Part shown: piece by piece, positions 1 through 8,787 of the stretch
How positions within the stretch are numbered: position 1 is the stretch's first letter
How the letters are laid out: each line of letters begins with the position of its first letter
Assembly (NCBI GenBank): GCA_003170275.1
Contig: PNAM01000065.1
Span: forward strand, 78,194-132,577
From: Myxococcales bacterium
GTDB taxonomy: Bacteria > Myxococcota_A > Polyangia > Palsa-1104
Length of the DNA: 54,384 bases
Direction of reading: 5' to 3'
Made by a program: the position numbers and the translations under genes
Notes under the pieces: generated by a model
Told to the model about the DNA's origin: nothing
Databases searched by the model: none
What the model saw: the letters and a program-made list of their open reading frames with translations, nothing else

Positions 1-24
1 AAGTTAAAAAGTTAAGTCCGCTTG

Positions 25-897
25 TTATCGGAAGTAGATGATGGAGGTGATGGCGAAGCCCCAGGCGAGGAAGTTGAGGACGAACAGGGGGTCCTTGAGC
101 ATGGCGTCGGTGGGGGAGTCGTGGACTTCGGGGCGGGTGACCAGCCACTGGAAGCGCAAGAGGCCGATGGCGGCGAAGGGCGTGGTGTAGATCATGCGGT
201 CGGTGTGGAAGAACGCGAGCGTGTGTTCGGCGCGCGTGTAGAGGATGTAGCCGGCGAAGGTGGCGCAGCAGGTGACCCACATGGCGATCTGGAGGATGCG
301 CGGACGGTAGCTGAGCAGGACCGCGCGCTGAGCGCCGGCGTTGTCGCCCGCGGTGGCCAGCTCGTGGGCGCGCTTGCCGAAGCCAAGGAAGCAGGCGAGC
401 AGGCCCGTGCAGACCAGCAGGTACGGGGAGGTCCAGACCGCGATCGCCATCGCGCCGGCGATCACGCGCAAGAGAAAGCCTGAGGCGATCGCCAGCACGT
501 CGAGGTAGACGATGCGCTTGAGCACCAGCGAGTAGGCGACGTCTTTGAGGAGGTACGTGGCGGCGATCAGCGCGAAGTCGAGGCCGAGGAACAGCCCGGC
601 GACGAGCCCGCCCGCGCCGAGGATCGCCGCGCCCGTCTTTGCAGCGGCCGGCGAGAGGCGGCCCGAGGCGATCGGGCGGTTCCTCTTGGTCGGGTGCGCC
701 CGATCCTTCTCGAGGTCGATCACGTCGTTCCACAGGTACACCGCGCTCGACAGCGCGCAGAACAGCGCGACGCCGGCGGCCGCGCGCAACGCTTGCGGAA
801 CGTCGTCGAGGTGCTTGGAGAACACCAGCGGCGCGGCGACGAACAGGTTCTTCACCCATTGACGCGGGCGCATGGCCTCTAGGATCGCGGGCAACAA
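25..897 (-). CDS. UbiA-family transferase, decaprenyl-phosphate phosphoribosyltransferase-like
   Basis: A 290-residue polytopic membrane protein. Residues 8-15 (MRPRQWVK) and the Asp-rich motif NDVIDLEKDRAHPTKR followed by RPIASG match the UbiA family, and the pattern of Arg-Pro-x-Gln-Trp-Val-Lys at the start plus HPTKR is typical of the branch that transfers phosphoribosyl to decaprenyl phosphate (Rv3806c type). The Asp residues would bind Mg-pyrophosphate. Several hydrophobic helices run through the protein. The start is a TTG at 897; an ATG at 874 would remove eight residues. It is the last gene of the TRAP operon, 10 bases after dctM, although no functional link is obvious. A prenyltransferase role with another acceptor cannot be excluded. 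Confidence 0.85.
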   Translation of the reverse strand: MLPAILEAMRPRQWVKNLFVAAPLVFSKHLDDVPQALRAAAGVALFCALSSAVYLWNDVIDLEKDRAHPTKRNRPIASGRLSPAAAKTGAAILGAGGLVAGLFLGLDFALIAATYLLKDVAYSLVLKRIVYLDVLAIASGFLLRVIAGAMAIAVWTSPYLLVCTGLLACFLGFGKRAHELATAGDNAGAQRAVLLSYRPRILQIAMWVTCCATFAGYILYTRAEHTLAFFHTDRMIYTTPFAAIGLLRFQWLVTRPEVHDSPTDAMLKDPLFVLNFLAWGFAITSIIYFR

Positions 898-907
898 GAC
901 GTGCCGA

Positions 908-2293
908 TTATGGCGGGGGCGCGGGCGCTTCGCCAGCGGGGCTGGCTGCAGCGGCGGCAGCCGGCTTGTTCATCTGCGGGCCGGTCGCCTTGGGCACCAC
1001 CACCAGCTTCGGGATGTACGTGACCAACAGGAGCGCCACCACCATCAAGAGGATGAACGGGATCACCGCGCGGTACAGCTCGGTGATCGGACGGTTGAAG
1101 CGGAACGCCGCGATGAACAGGTTCAGGCCCGCCGGCGGGAGCAGGTAGCCGATCTCCAGGTTGAGCAGGAAGATCACGCCGAGGTGGTACGGGTCGATGT
1201 GGAACTGCGCCGCCGCCGGCACGATCAGCGGCACCACCACCACGATCGCCGAGAAGATGTCCATCAGGCAGCCGACCAGCAGCAAGAGCACGTTGAGCAC
1301 CAGCAGGAACGCCTGCGGCGTGTGCACGAACTTGGACAGCCACACGAACAGCGCCTCGGGGATGCCGGCATCGACGAAGTAGGCGGTGAGGATGGTGGCG
1401 GCGGCGATCTTCATGAAGATCGCGCCGACCAGCGTCATCGACTCGCGCGAGACGCCGAACAGATCGCGCTTGAGGTTGATGTCCTTGTAGACGAACACCT
1501 CGATGACGAACACGTACAGCGCGGTGAGCGCGGCGGTCTCGGGGATGGTCGCCAGGCCGAAGATCATCAGGCCGATGATGGCGAACGGGATCGGCAGCTC
1601 CCACTTCGCTTCCCACAGCGCCGAGCCGAACTTGCGCAGGTCGAGCGGGTAGCGTGGCACCTTCGAGCGCCAGCCCTCGAACACGCAGTAGATCGACAAG
1701 ATCCCGAGCAGCACCAGGCCGGGCACGATGCCGGCGAACAGGAAGCGCTCGATGGAGAACTCGATCGGGCCGGACGACGCGTCCGAGGCGTGGCCGGCGG
1801 TGAGCGCGAAGATGATGCCGTAGACGATCAGCGGCAGCGACGGTGGAAAGAGCAGGCCGACCGCGCCCGAGCCGGTCACCACCTCGAGCGAGAAGCGCCG
1901 CGAGTAGCGCGAGCGCTCGAGCTCGGGCAACAGGAGCCCGCCGAGCGCGACGATGGTGACGCCCGACGCGCCGGTGAACACGGTGAAGAACGCGCACGTC
2001 CACAGCGTCATCAGCGCCAGCCCGCCCGGGATCCAACCGAGCAGCGCCTCCGCCATGCGCACCAGGCGCTGCGCGGTCTTGGCGCGCGCCATCAGATAGC
2101 CGGCGAAGGTGAACAGCGGGATGGTCGAGAGCGAGACCGCCTCGGCGCCGGCGAGCCGGTACACGTCGGCGATCGCGCCGGCGAGCGGCGTTCCGGAGGC
2201 GTTGAGGCCGGCCAGGCCGACCGCGCCGAGCACGCAGAACAGCGGCATGCCGAGGATGGCGAAGAGGATGATGCCCGACAGCGGGAGCGTCAC
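908..2293 (-). CDS. dctM: TRAP transporter large permease (DctM family)
   Basis: The 461-residue large membrane subunit of a tripartite ATP-independent periplasmic transporter, which carries the substrate across the inner membrane using an ion gradient. It shows the family's many hydrophobic helices, the FTGASGVTIVALGGLLLP stretch near residue 110, LFPPSLPLIVYG near 150 and the late GYLLPPAGLNLF motif. The GTG start at 2293 overlaps the TGA of dctQ by four bases (GTGA), so the two permease subunits are translationally coupled. The reading frame stays open upstream inside dctQ, but homology to DctM begins only at this start. An Ala/Pro-rich tail of about 25 residues follows the last helix. The substrate cannot be told from the sequence. 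Confidence 0.93.
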   Translation of the reverse strand: MTLPLSGIILFAILGMPLFCVLGAVGLAGLNASGTPLAGAIADVYRLAGAEAVSLSTIPLFTFAGYLMARAKTAQRLVRMAEALLGWIPGGLALMTLWTCAFFTVFTGASGVTIVALGGLLLPELERSRYSRRFSLEVVTGSGAVGLLFPPSLPLIVYGIIFALTAGHASDASSGPIEFSIERFLFAGIVPGLVLLGILSIYCVFEGWRSKVPRYPLDLRKFGSALWEAKWELPIPFAIIGLMIFGLATIPETAALTALYVFVIEVFVYKDINLKRDLFGVSRESMTLVGAIFMKIAAATILTAYFVDAGIPEALFVWLSKFVHTPQAFLLVLNVLLLLVGCLMDIFSAIVVVVPLIVPAAAQFHIDPYHLGVIFLLNLEIGYLLPPAGLNLFIAAFRFNRPITELYRAVIPFILLMVVALLLVTYIPKLVVVPKATGPQMNKPAAAAAASPAGEAPAPPP

Positions 2294-3060
2294 GAGGCGG
2301 ACTCGGGCGGCGGGTTGTTGATCGGGTTGTTCACGCCCGCGGTCTCGGTGCCGGCGTCGCCGTGCGAGGCCTCGAGGATCCACTCGTTGGGCGGCGTGTC
2401 CTTCGAGAATAGCCAGAAGAAGTCGAGGACGATCTGCACCAGGAAGTGGAAGCCGATCACGCCGTACCCGAGCACCATGATCATCGCGCCGCGCGCCGGG
2501 GTGAACAGCTGGCCCACCTGCGACGCCTCGCCCGACTCTTCCAGCGTGACCTGGTAGAAGCCCCAACCGGCCTTGACGAAGATGCTGACGATCGCCAGCG
2601 CCGCGATGCTGGTGATCGCGCGCAGCAGCATGCGTCGCTTGGGCGCCAGCACGCGCGTCACCGCGTCGATGCGGATATGCCGATTGGTGTAGGTCGCGTA
2701 GGCGCCGCCGAGGAAGCCGAGCAGGAACACCGAGTGGCGGATCACGCCGTCGGTCCAACCCGGCACCGACAAGATGCGGCCGACGAGCGACTCGGGGTTG
2801 ACCAGATGGTGCTGCACCAGGTTGCGATCGACGAACTGCCAGGTGGCGAGGAACACCACCGACAACAGGCAGAAGCCGATGCCCACGCCCTCGGCGATCG
2901 CCAGGCCGTGCGAGACCTTGGTCAGCCAGCGCACCGGCGCCGGCCACGAGTCGGGCGCCCACTGGTGCGGCCGCTTCTCGGGCAACCCGTCGAGGCGAAT
3001 GGAGACCAGCGCGCCCCGCTTGGGGACCGCGTGTGACTCCTTCGTGGGCTGGTCGGCCAT
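2290..3060 (-). CDS. dctQ: TRAP transporter small permease (DctQ family)
   Basis: The 256-residue small membrane subunit, partner of DctM. Four hydrophobic segments are visible, starting near residue 55 (GLAIAEGVGIGFCLLSVVFL), with a conserved Trp-rich stretch and RHIRIDAVTRVL in the loop, as in DctQ proteins. It is longer than the usual 160-200 residues because of a cytoplasmic N-terminal extension of about 50 residues and a polar C-terminal tail of about 40. The gene lies 10 bases downstream of dctP and overlaps dctM. Confidence 0.88.
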   Translation of the reverse strand: MADQPTKESHAVPKRGALVSIRLDGLPEKRPHQWAPDSWPAPVRWLTKVSHGLAIAEGVGIGFCLLSVVFLATWQFVDRNLVQHHLVNPESLVGRILSVPGWTDGVIRHSVFLLGFLGGAYATYTNRHIRIDAVTRVLAPKRRMLLRAITSIAALAIVSIFVKAGWGFYQVTLEESGEASQVGQLFTPARGAMIMVLGYGVIGFHFLVQIVLDFFWLFSKDTPPNEWILEASHGDAGTETAGVNNPINNPPPESAS

Positions 3061-3070
3061 CGGCGCTAGA

Positions 3071-4075
3071 TTACTTCTTCGCGCGGAACTCGGCGACGAG
3101 CTTCTCGACCTTCTCGCGGAAATCGTGGCTGTAGACCGACGGCTCGAGCTTGGGACGGACCGCGCGCGCCTGCTCGTCGAACTGCGCGATCATCTCCTTG
3201 GGCGACTCGACCACCTGCAGGCCGTTGGCCTTCATCGCCTGCAGCGACTTGGCGTTCTCGTCGCGGATCTGCTTGAGCACCTTGGCCTCGGTGTCCTTGG
3301 AGTCGGCCATCAGGATCTTCTGCACCTCGGGGCCGAGCTTCTCGTATTCCTTCTTGACCATCACGGTGGCGCCGATCGCCTGGGTGAGGTGCATCGAGGT
3401 CATGTACTTGACCTTGGTGTACCACTGCAGCGCGAGCGTCGAGAGCGGCGAGCCGTAGCAGGCGTTGATCAGGCCGGTCTGCAGCGACGGCAGCACGTCC
3501 GGCACGCCGAGCGGCACCGCGTTGACGCCGAGCTGCTCGAACAGCTTGCGGATGATCGGATCGTCGACCCAGCCCCACAGCTTGGTCTGCGCCAGATCGG
3601 CCTTGGACTTGATCTGCACGTTGGAGAACACGTGGATCGGCCCGACGTCGCCCCAGAACAGCAGCACGTAGCCCTTGTCTTCGAACTTCTTGCGGATCTC
3701 GCTGTCGAGCTTGGTGCGCACGAAGTCGAGCTCTTCGTAGCTGGCGATCAGCATCGGCAGCTCGAGCACGCGCACTTCGGACTGGATCAGGCCGAGCCCG
3801 ATCGCGGTGACCGCCGCGCCGTTGATCTGCCCGAGCCGCATCTTGCGCACCGCATCGCGCTCGTCGCCCGCCACGCCGCCGGCGTAGAACTTGACCTTGA
3901 GCTTGCCGGCGGTGTGCTCCTCGACGGTCTTGCCCCAGGCATGGAACAGCGTCATCCACAGCGAGCCCTCGGGCGCGAGCGTGGCGATCTTGAGCGTGTG
4001 CTCCTGCGCGCCCGCAGCGCCCGCGGACAACGTCAGGGCGAACAGGGCTGCAGCAGCGACCGTGCGGTTGGACAT
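3071..4075 (-). CDS. dctP: TRAP transporter solute-binding protein (DctP family)
   Basis: A 334-residue periplasmic binding protein that captures the substrate for the DctQM permease. It has a Sec signal peptide (MSNRTVAAAALFALTLSAGA, cleaved near AGAQ). The mature part contains the DctP features KIATLAPEGSLWM, the VEEHTAGKLKVKFYAGG stretch and a conserved Arg/Asn-rich ligand region. The Asn-Ala-Cys-Tyr motif (LINACYGSPLSTLALQWY) is typical of the subfamily associated with TatT. Its neighbours are TatT (16 bases upstream) and DctQ (10 bases downstream). Confidence 0.93.
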   Translation of the reverse strand: MSNRTVAAAALFALTLSAGAAGAQEHTLKIATLAPEGSLWMTLFHAWGKTVEEHTAGKLKVKFYAGGVAGDERDAVRKMRLGQINGAAVTAIGLGLIQSEVRVLELPMLIASYEELDFVRTKLDSEIRKKFEDKGYVLLFWGDVGPIHVFSNVQIKSKADLAQTKLWGWVDDPIIRKLFEQLGVNAVPLGVPDVLPSLQTGLINACYGSPLSTLALQWYTKVKYMTSMHLTQAIGATVMVKKEYEKLGPEVQKILMADSKDTEAKVLKQIRDENAKSLQAMKANGLQVVESPKEMIAQFDEQARAVRPKLEPSVYSHDFREKVEKLVAEFRAKK

Positions 4076-4091
4076 GAAAGAGGCTCCTTGG

Positions 4092-5000
4092 CTAGAAGAA
4101 GTCTTCGACGTGCGCGAGGTAACGCTTGGCGCGCTTGTGCGCGAGCTCGTTGGCCAGCCGGAACTCCGGGTACACGCTGGCCGGCGTGTCGATGATCTCC
4201 TTCATGGTCTTCTCGAACAGGTTGCGATCCTGGATCACCACCGAGTAGAAGCGCGCGTACATGACCTTGGTCAAAAGGAACTTTCCGCCCGAGACCGCGA
4301 TCGCCTCGTCGAAGTACTTCTTGGCGCCTTCCGGATCGCCGCCCATCGCCTTGCCCTGCGCCGAGTAGATGGTGCCGAGCGTCATCGCGGCGCCGCCGTT
4401 GTAGAACTTGGGGTCGAGCGCATAGGCGCGCTTGATCAGCGCGATCGCCTTGGGCAGATCGACCACGCGCGCCACGTCGTTGCGGTTCAGGTTGATCGAA
4501 GACGCGAGCGCCAGGCCGGCGAAGAACAGCGCGGGCGCGTCGTCCTTGTCGAGCTTCTTGGCCTCGGCCTCCGTCGACGCGACGTCCTTGTTGAACGCGT
4601 CGCGGAAGTGCTTGTCGTCCTGGTTGAGCATCTTGATCGCGTAGTCGAGCGAGCGGTCGTACAGGCCGGTGGCGCGCGCGATCAGGTGGTCGCGCTGCGC
4701 GGCGTGCTGCGGATCGTCCGGAATCTGCTCGATGTCGTCCTCGAGGAAGCCGAACGAATACTCGATGTAGCCCTGCGTCACGACGCCGAGCAGGATGCGG
4801 TTTTCCGGATCGGCGGCGAGGAATCCCTCGGCGGTCTTGAGCTGGCCGGGCGAAGCGTCACGGGCCAGATCGACGTCGCTCTCCGCGTTGAACGCGCCCG
4901 ACGCGATCTTCACCACCGGCGCGGTCATGCCCACCGTCATTCCCACGCAGCCTCCGCTGAGGAGGGCGGTGGCCACACCAATGACATATAGATTCTTCAT
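4092..5000 (-). CDS. TRAP-associated TPR lipoprotein (TatT family)
   Basis: A 302-residue lipoprotein with lipobox LLSGGC (Cys18). The body is alpha-helical TPR-like (FLAADPENRILLGVVTQGYI, AIALIKRAYALDPKFYNGGA) and matches the TatT family, first described with Treponema pallidum TRAP systems, where TatT oligomerises and contacts the solute-binding protein, possibly to deliver hydrophobic ligands. The adjacent dctP, dctQ and dctM genes fit this. It is the first gene of the operon. A promoter-like sequence ends only a few bases before the ATG, and no strong Shine-Dalgarno sequence is present. Confidence 0.88.
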   Translation of the reverse strand: MKNLYVIGVATALLSGGCVGMTVGMTAPVVKIASGAFNAESDVDLARDASPGQLKTAEGFLAADPENRILLGVVTQGYIEYSFGFLEDDIEQIPDDPQHAAQRDHLIARATGLYDRSLDYAIKMLNQDDKHFRDAFNKDVASTEAEAKKLDKDDAPALFFAGLALASSINLNRNDVARVVDLPKAIALIKRAYALDPKFYNGGAAMTLGTIYSAQGKAMGGDPEGAKKYFDEAIAVSGGKFLLTKVMYARFYSVVIQDRNLFEKTMKEIIDTPASVYPEFRLANELAHKRAKRYLAHVEDFF

Positions 5001-5008
5001 AGCCGCTC

Positions 5009-5037
5009 AAAGTATCGGAGCGAACCAGGACGGTCAA
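5009..5037 (-). promoter_or_regulatory. Sigma-70-type promoter of the TRAP operon
   Basis: On the minus strand TTGACC (5037-5032) is followed after exactly 17 bases by TACTTT (5014-5009). Both hexamers are good matches to the vegetative consensus. Transcription would begin about seven bases downstream, almost at the ATG at 5000, so the message would be leaderless or nearly so. Not tested experimentally; assigned from spacing and position. Confidence 0.5.
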
Positions 5038-5073
5038 GTTGCACCATTTTAATGATGCTATGCTCGAAAGCTC

Positions 5074-8000
5074 GTGAGACCGATCATGAGATGGGTGCTG
5101 GCGGCCCTGATGCTGAGCGGCGGAGCGGCCCTGGCCTCACCGTTTGCGGCCGAAGTGCAGGCGCGGCGGGCCCGTTTCGAGCGCGAAGGGGCGCGGCCGC
5201 AGGCGATCGTGCCGCTGCTCGGCATCCTCGATCTGTGGGACCTGGTCGACGATCGCGCGCCGCTCGAGGCGTTTCTCGACGCCGCCGCGCAGACCCAGAA
5301 GGCGCGGCCCGACGTGCGCGCGCGGGCGGCCTATCTAAGGTCGTTGCTGTATGACCGGCAGGGAAAGACGGCCGAGTCGCAGAAGCTCCGCGCCGGGCTG
5401 GGGCTGATCACGCGCTATTGGGTCGTCGGGCCCTTCGACAACGAGGGCAAGGCCGGGCACGCCAGCGTGTTCGGCCCGGAGAAGGAGCTCACGCAGGCGA
5501 TCGATCCGAAGCAGGTCTACGAGGGCAAGGAGCGCAAGATCTCGTGGCGCCTGTTGCCCGAGGTGGCGGTGCAGGGGCTGGTCGGGCTGGACGCGGCGCT
5601 GCGGCCGGAGACCAGCGTGACCGCCTACGCGACCGTGGCGGTGAAGGTGCCGCGCGCCGAGCGGGCGGCGGTGCGCGTGGGCTCGTCGGGCGCGATCAAG
5701 GTGTGGGTCAACGGGCATCTGACGCTCGATCACGACGTGTACCGGCCGGTGCGCGTCGATCAGGATGCGGCGGGCGCGGCGTTGGCGGCGGGCTGGAACC
5801 GTGTGACCGTCAAGCTGGGCGCGCAGGAGAGCGGCGGGTGGAGCTTCTTCTTGCGGCTGACGCGCGCCGACGGCTCGCCGATCGACGGGCTGCAGGTGTC
5901 GACCGAGCTGGGCGATCTGCGCTTGGCGTCGCAGGCGCGCGGCGGCGCGGGCTTTGCGGTCGCAGATCTGGGCCGCGATCTGAAGAAGGCCGGACGCGAC
6001 GCGGCGTCGCTCACCGACTACGGCGTGTACCTGCACTACGTCGCGCCGGAAGATCCGGAGCGGCACCTGGCGGCCGAGGTGCTCGGTCAGGCGGCGCGCG
6101 AAAAGCCGTCGCCCGAGGCGTTCGCGCGCCTGGCGGCGGCGCAGAATGATCCGAACGATCAGCGCAAGTCGCTCGAGGAGGGGTTGAAGCTGCTCGGAGA
6201 CAAGCGGCCTCCGATGGCGGCGCCGCTGTTGACCACGCTGGCGGAGATCTACTACCAGTCGCGGCGCGAGCGGCGCGCCGAGGAGCTGTGGCGCGCGGCG
6301 CTCGGCTCCGATGCCGGCTACTATCCGGCCGAGCTGCGCCTGGCCGAGCTCAACGCCGATCGCGGGCTGCCGGCGCGCGCGGCTGCTCAGCTCGAGGCGC
6401 TCGACAAGCAGCTCGCCCACCCGCCGATCAAGCTGCTGCGCGCCGAGGCAGCGCTGGCGCTCAGGCGCGGGCGGCGCGCCGAGGCCGAGGCGCGCGAGCT
6501 CAAGCTGCACGAGCTTCAGCACGACGACGCGGACGCGCTGCACCGGCTGTTCGGCTTTGCACGCGCGCGCGGGCGGACCGACGCGGCGCTCGGCTTTCTC
6601 GACGAGCTGCACACGATGCGCCCGGACCTGCAGTCGGCCGCGCTCGATCGCGCCGATCTGCTCGACGGCATCGGCCGCATCGAGGACGCGCACACGGCGA
6701 TCGACGCGGCGCTCCTGGTCACGCCCGACGACGCGCGGCTGCTCGAGCGCGACGGGCGCCTCCTGCATCGGCTCGGGCGCGAGGTGCCGGCGCTCGAGCG
6801 CTTGCGGCGCGCCCTCGAGCTGCGGCCGCAGAACCCCGAGCTGCGCGCGTATCTCGCCGAGCTCGAGGCGCGGCTGGCGCCCGAAGCGGCCAAGAACGCG
6901 GGCGGCGATCTGGCGCGCGCCTGGGCGCAGGAGGTGCGCGGGCTGATCGCGGCGGCGCCCAAGCGTCTCCTTCAGGGCGAGCCGGCGCGCGTGCTGTACG
7001 ACGCGGCGGTGACGCGCGTGCACGCCAACGGGCTGTCCGAGACCTTCCAGCAGCGCGTGGTGCAGATCCTCGACGAGCGGGGCGCGCGCGCCGAGGGCGA
7101 CTTCGACATTCGCTACACGCCGGATACCCAATCGGTCGAGCTGCGGGCGGCGCGCGTGTACCGGCCTCTTCCAGGCGGAGGCGTCGAGGTCCTCGAGGCG
7201 ATCTCGACGGAGGAGACCGACGTCTCGGAGCCGTGGTACGGGCTGTACTACGACGTGCGCGCGCAGTTGGTGCGCTTCTCCGCGCTGCAGCCGGGCGACG
7301 TGATCGACGTGGAGTACGTGATCTCCGACGTGGGGCGACGCAATCTGTTCGCCGACTACTTCGGCGATCTACATTTTCTGCAGGAGGAGATGCCGCGCGT
7401 CGAGTCGCGCTACGTGCTGATCGCGCCGGCGGGCAAGAAGCTGTACTTCAACCAGCCGAGCCTGCCCGGGCTGGAGAAGAGCGAAGAGACCGTGGGCGAC
7501 GAACGCGTCTACTCGTTCCGCGCGCGCAACACGCCCAAGGTCAACGTCGAGCCGGGCATGCCGGGATTCTCGTCGGTGGCGGCCTACGTGCACGCGTCGA
7601 CCTATCGCACCTGGGACGAGGTGGCGACCTGGTACACCGGCCTCGTCAAGGGCCAGCTCGACGCCAACCCGGCGATCACCAAGGCGGTGCACGACGCGAT
7701 CCGCGGCCTGAAGGACGAGCGCGCGAAGATCCGCGCGGTGTACGACCTGGTGGTGAAGAAGACGCGCTACGTGGGGCTCGAGTTCGGCATCCACGGGTAC
7801 CAGCCCTATCGCGTGTCGCAGGTGTTCGCGCGCAAGTTCGGCGACTGCAAGGACAAGGCGAGCCTGCTGGTGGTGATGCTCAAGGAGGCGGGCGTGCAGG
7901 CCTCGCTGGTGCTGGCGCGCACGCGGCACGGCGGCGATCTCGACGCCACGCCCGCGTCGCTGGCGCCGTTCGATCACGCGATCGCGTTCGTGCCCAAGTA

Positions 8001-8787
8001 CAACCTGTACCTCGACGGGACGGCCGAGTTCTCGGGCGCCGACGAGCTGCCCGCGCAGGATCAGGACATCCCTGTGTTGCAGGTGAACGCCGGGCAGCTG
8101 GTGCGAACGCCGGTGCTGCCGGCGGGGCGCAACCGCGTCAACACCGAGTGGAAGGTGGCGCTCGAGGCGAGCGGGGCGGCGCGCGTCGAGGAGCATGTGA
8201 CCATCGCCGGCGAGGCGGCGCACGAGTGGCGCTCGCACTATCAGGCGCCCGGCGAGCGCATGGAGAAATACGATCAGGCTTGGAACGGCAAGCATCCGGG
8301 CGCCAAGATCGAGAAGCTGGACATGTCGGTCGATGAGCTCGAGAAGCCGGTCGAGGTGCGCGCGACGATCTATGTGCCGCACTGGGCGCGCCCGGGCTCG
8401 GAAGGTGGGGAAGGCGAGGGCACGGGGCTGACCATGCTCGGGCTCGGGCGCGAGCCGGACATGCTGCGCTCGTACGCGCGGCTGTCGGAGCGACGGTTCG
8501 ATCTGGTGCTCGGCTATCCGTGGCGGCAGGAGGAGCGCGTGACCGTGCGCTTGCCGCCGGGCTATCAGGCGCGGCGACTGCCCGAGTCGCGCGTGGCGGA
8601 GGCGCCGTTCGGGCGCTTCACGATCACGGCCGAGTCGCATGGGTTGGAGGTGGTGGTGGTCTCGACGCTGCAGGTCGATCGGCATCGCATCGCGCAGGCG
8701 GACTACGCGGCGTTTCGCAAGTTCTGCGCGGAGATCGATGCCGCGGTAGCACAGGATCTGGTCGTGCAGCCGGAGCCGAAAAGGTAA
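5074..8787 (+). CDS. Large TPR / DUF3857 / transglutaminase-like exported protein (active triad)
   Basis: A 1237-residue protein with a signal peptide (MRWVLAALMLSGGAALASPF). Residues about 20-280 form a beta-rich region including YWVVGPFDNEG. TPR-like helices follow to about 600, then a DUF3857 domain (about 640-860), a transglutaminase-like domain (about 870-1000) and a C-terminal beta domain. The thiol triad is visible: Cys925 in GDCKDKA, His968 in FDHAIAF and Asp981 in YLDGTA. Such domains usually hydrolyse or cross-link peptides outside the cytoplasm, but the substrate here is unknown. The start could be GTG 5074 or ATG 5086; a GAAAG sequence precedes the GTG. Its TAA overlaps the ATG of the next gene, a paralogue. 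Confidence 0.9.
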   Translation: MRPIMRWVLAALMLSGGAALASPFAAEVQARRARFEREGARPQAIVPLLGILDLWDLVDDRAPLEAFLDAAAQTQKARPDVRARAAYLRSLLYDRQGKTAESQKLRAGLGLITRYWVVGPFDNEGKAGHASVFGPEKELTQAIDPKQVYEGKERKISWRLLPEVAVQGLVGLDAALRPETSVTAYATVAVKVPRAERAAVRVGSSGAIKVWVNGHLTLDHDVYRPVRVDQDAAGAALAAGWNRVTVKLGAQESGGWSFFLRLTRADGSPIDGLQVSTELGDLRLASQARGGAGFAVADLGRDLKKAGRDAASLTDYGVYLHYVAPEDPERHLAAEVLGQAAREKPSPEAFARLAAAQNDPNDQRKSLEEGLKLLGDKRPPMAAPLLTTLAEIYYQSRRERRAEELWRAALGSDAGYYPAELRLAELNADRGLPARAAAQLEALDKQLAHPPIKLLRAEAALALRRGRRAEAEARELKLHELQHDDADALHRLFGFARARGRTDAALGFLDELHTMRPDLQSAALDRADLLDGIGRIEDAHTAIDAALLVTPDDARLLERDGRLLHRLGREVPALERLRRALELRPQNPELRAYLAELEARLAPEAAKNAGGDLARAWAQEVRGLIAAAPKRLLQGEPARVLYDAAVTRVHANGLSETFQQRVVQILDERGARAEGDFDIRYTPDTQSVELRAARVYRPLPGGGVEVLEAISTEETDVSEPWYGLYYDVRAQLVRFSALQPGDVIDVEYVISDVGRRNLFADYFGDLHFLQEEMPRVESRYVLIAPAGKKLYFNQPSLPGLEKSEETVGDERVYSFRARNTPKVNVEPGMPGFSSVAAYVHASTYRTWDEVATWYTGLVKGQLDANPAITKAVHDAIRGLKDERAKIRAVYDLVVKKTRYVGLEFGIHGYQPYRVSQVFARKFGDCKDKASLLVVMLKEAGVQASLVLARTRHGGDLDATPASLAPFDHAIAFVPKYNLYLDGTAEFSGADELPAQDQDIPVLQVNAGQLVRTPVLPAGRNRVNTEWKVALEASGAARVEEHVTIAGEAAHEWRSHYQAPGERMEKYDQAWNGKHPGAKIEKLDMSVDELEKPVEVRATIYVPHWARPGSEGGEGEGTGLTMLGLGREPDMLRSYARLSERRFDLVLGYPWRQEERVTVRLPPGYQARRLPESRVAEAPFGRFTITAESHGLEVVVVSTLQVDRHRIAQADYAAFRKFCAEIDAAVAQDLVVQPEPKR

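Noticed and set aside
872..2557. A plus-strand frame of 561 codons opposite the TRAP permeases
   Set aside because: Highly charged, His/Arg/Glu-rich antisense reading of membrane genes; permease homology is certain.
5039..5064. Promoter for the transglutaminase gene (TTGCAC and TATGCT)
   Set aside because: Spacing is only 14 bases and the first hexamer is a poor match, so I do not list it.
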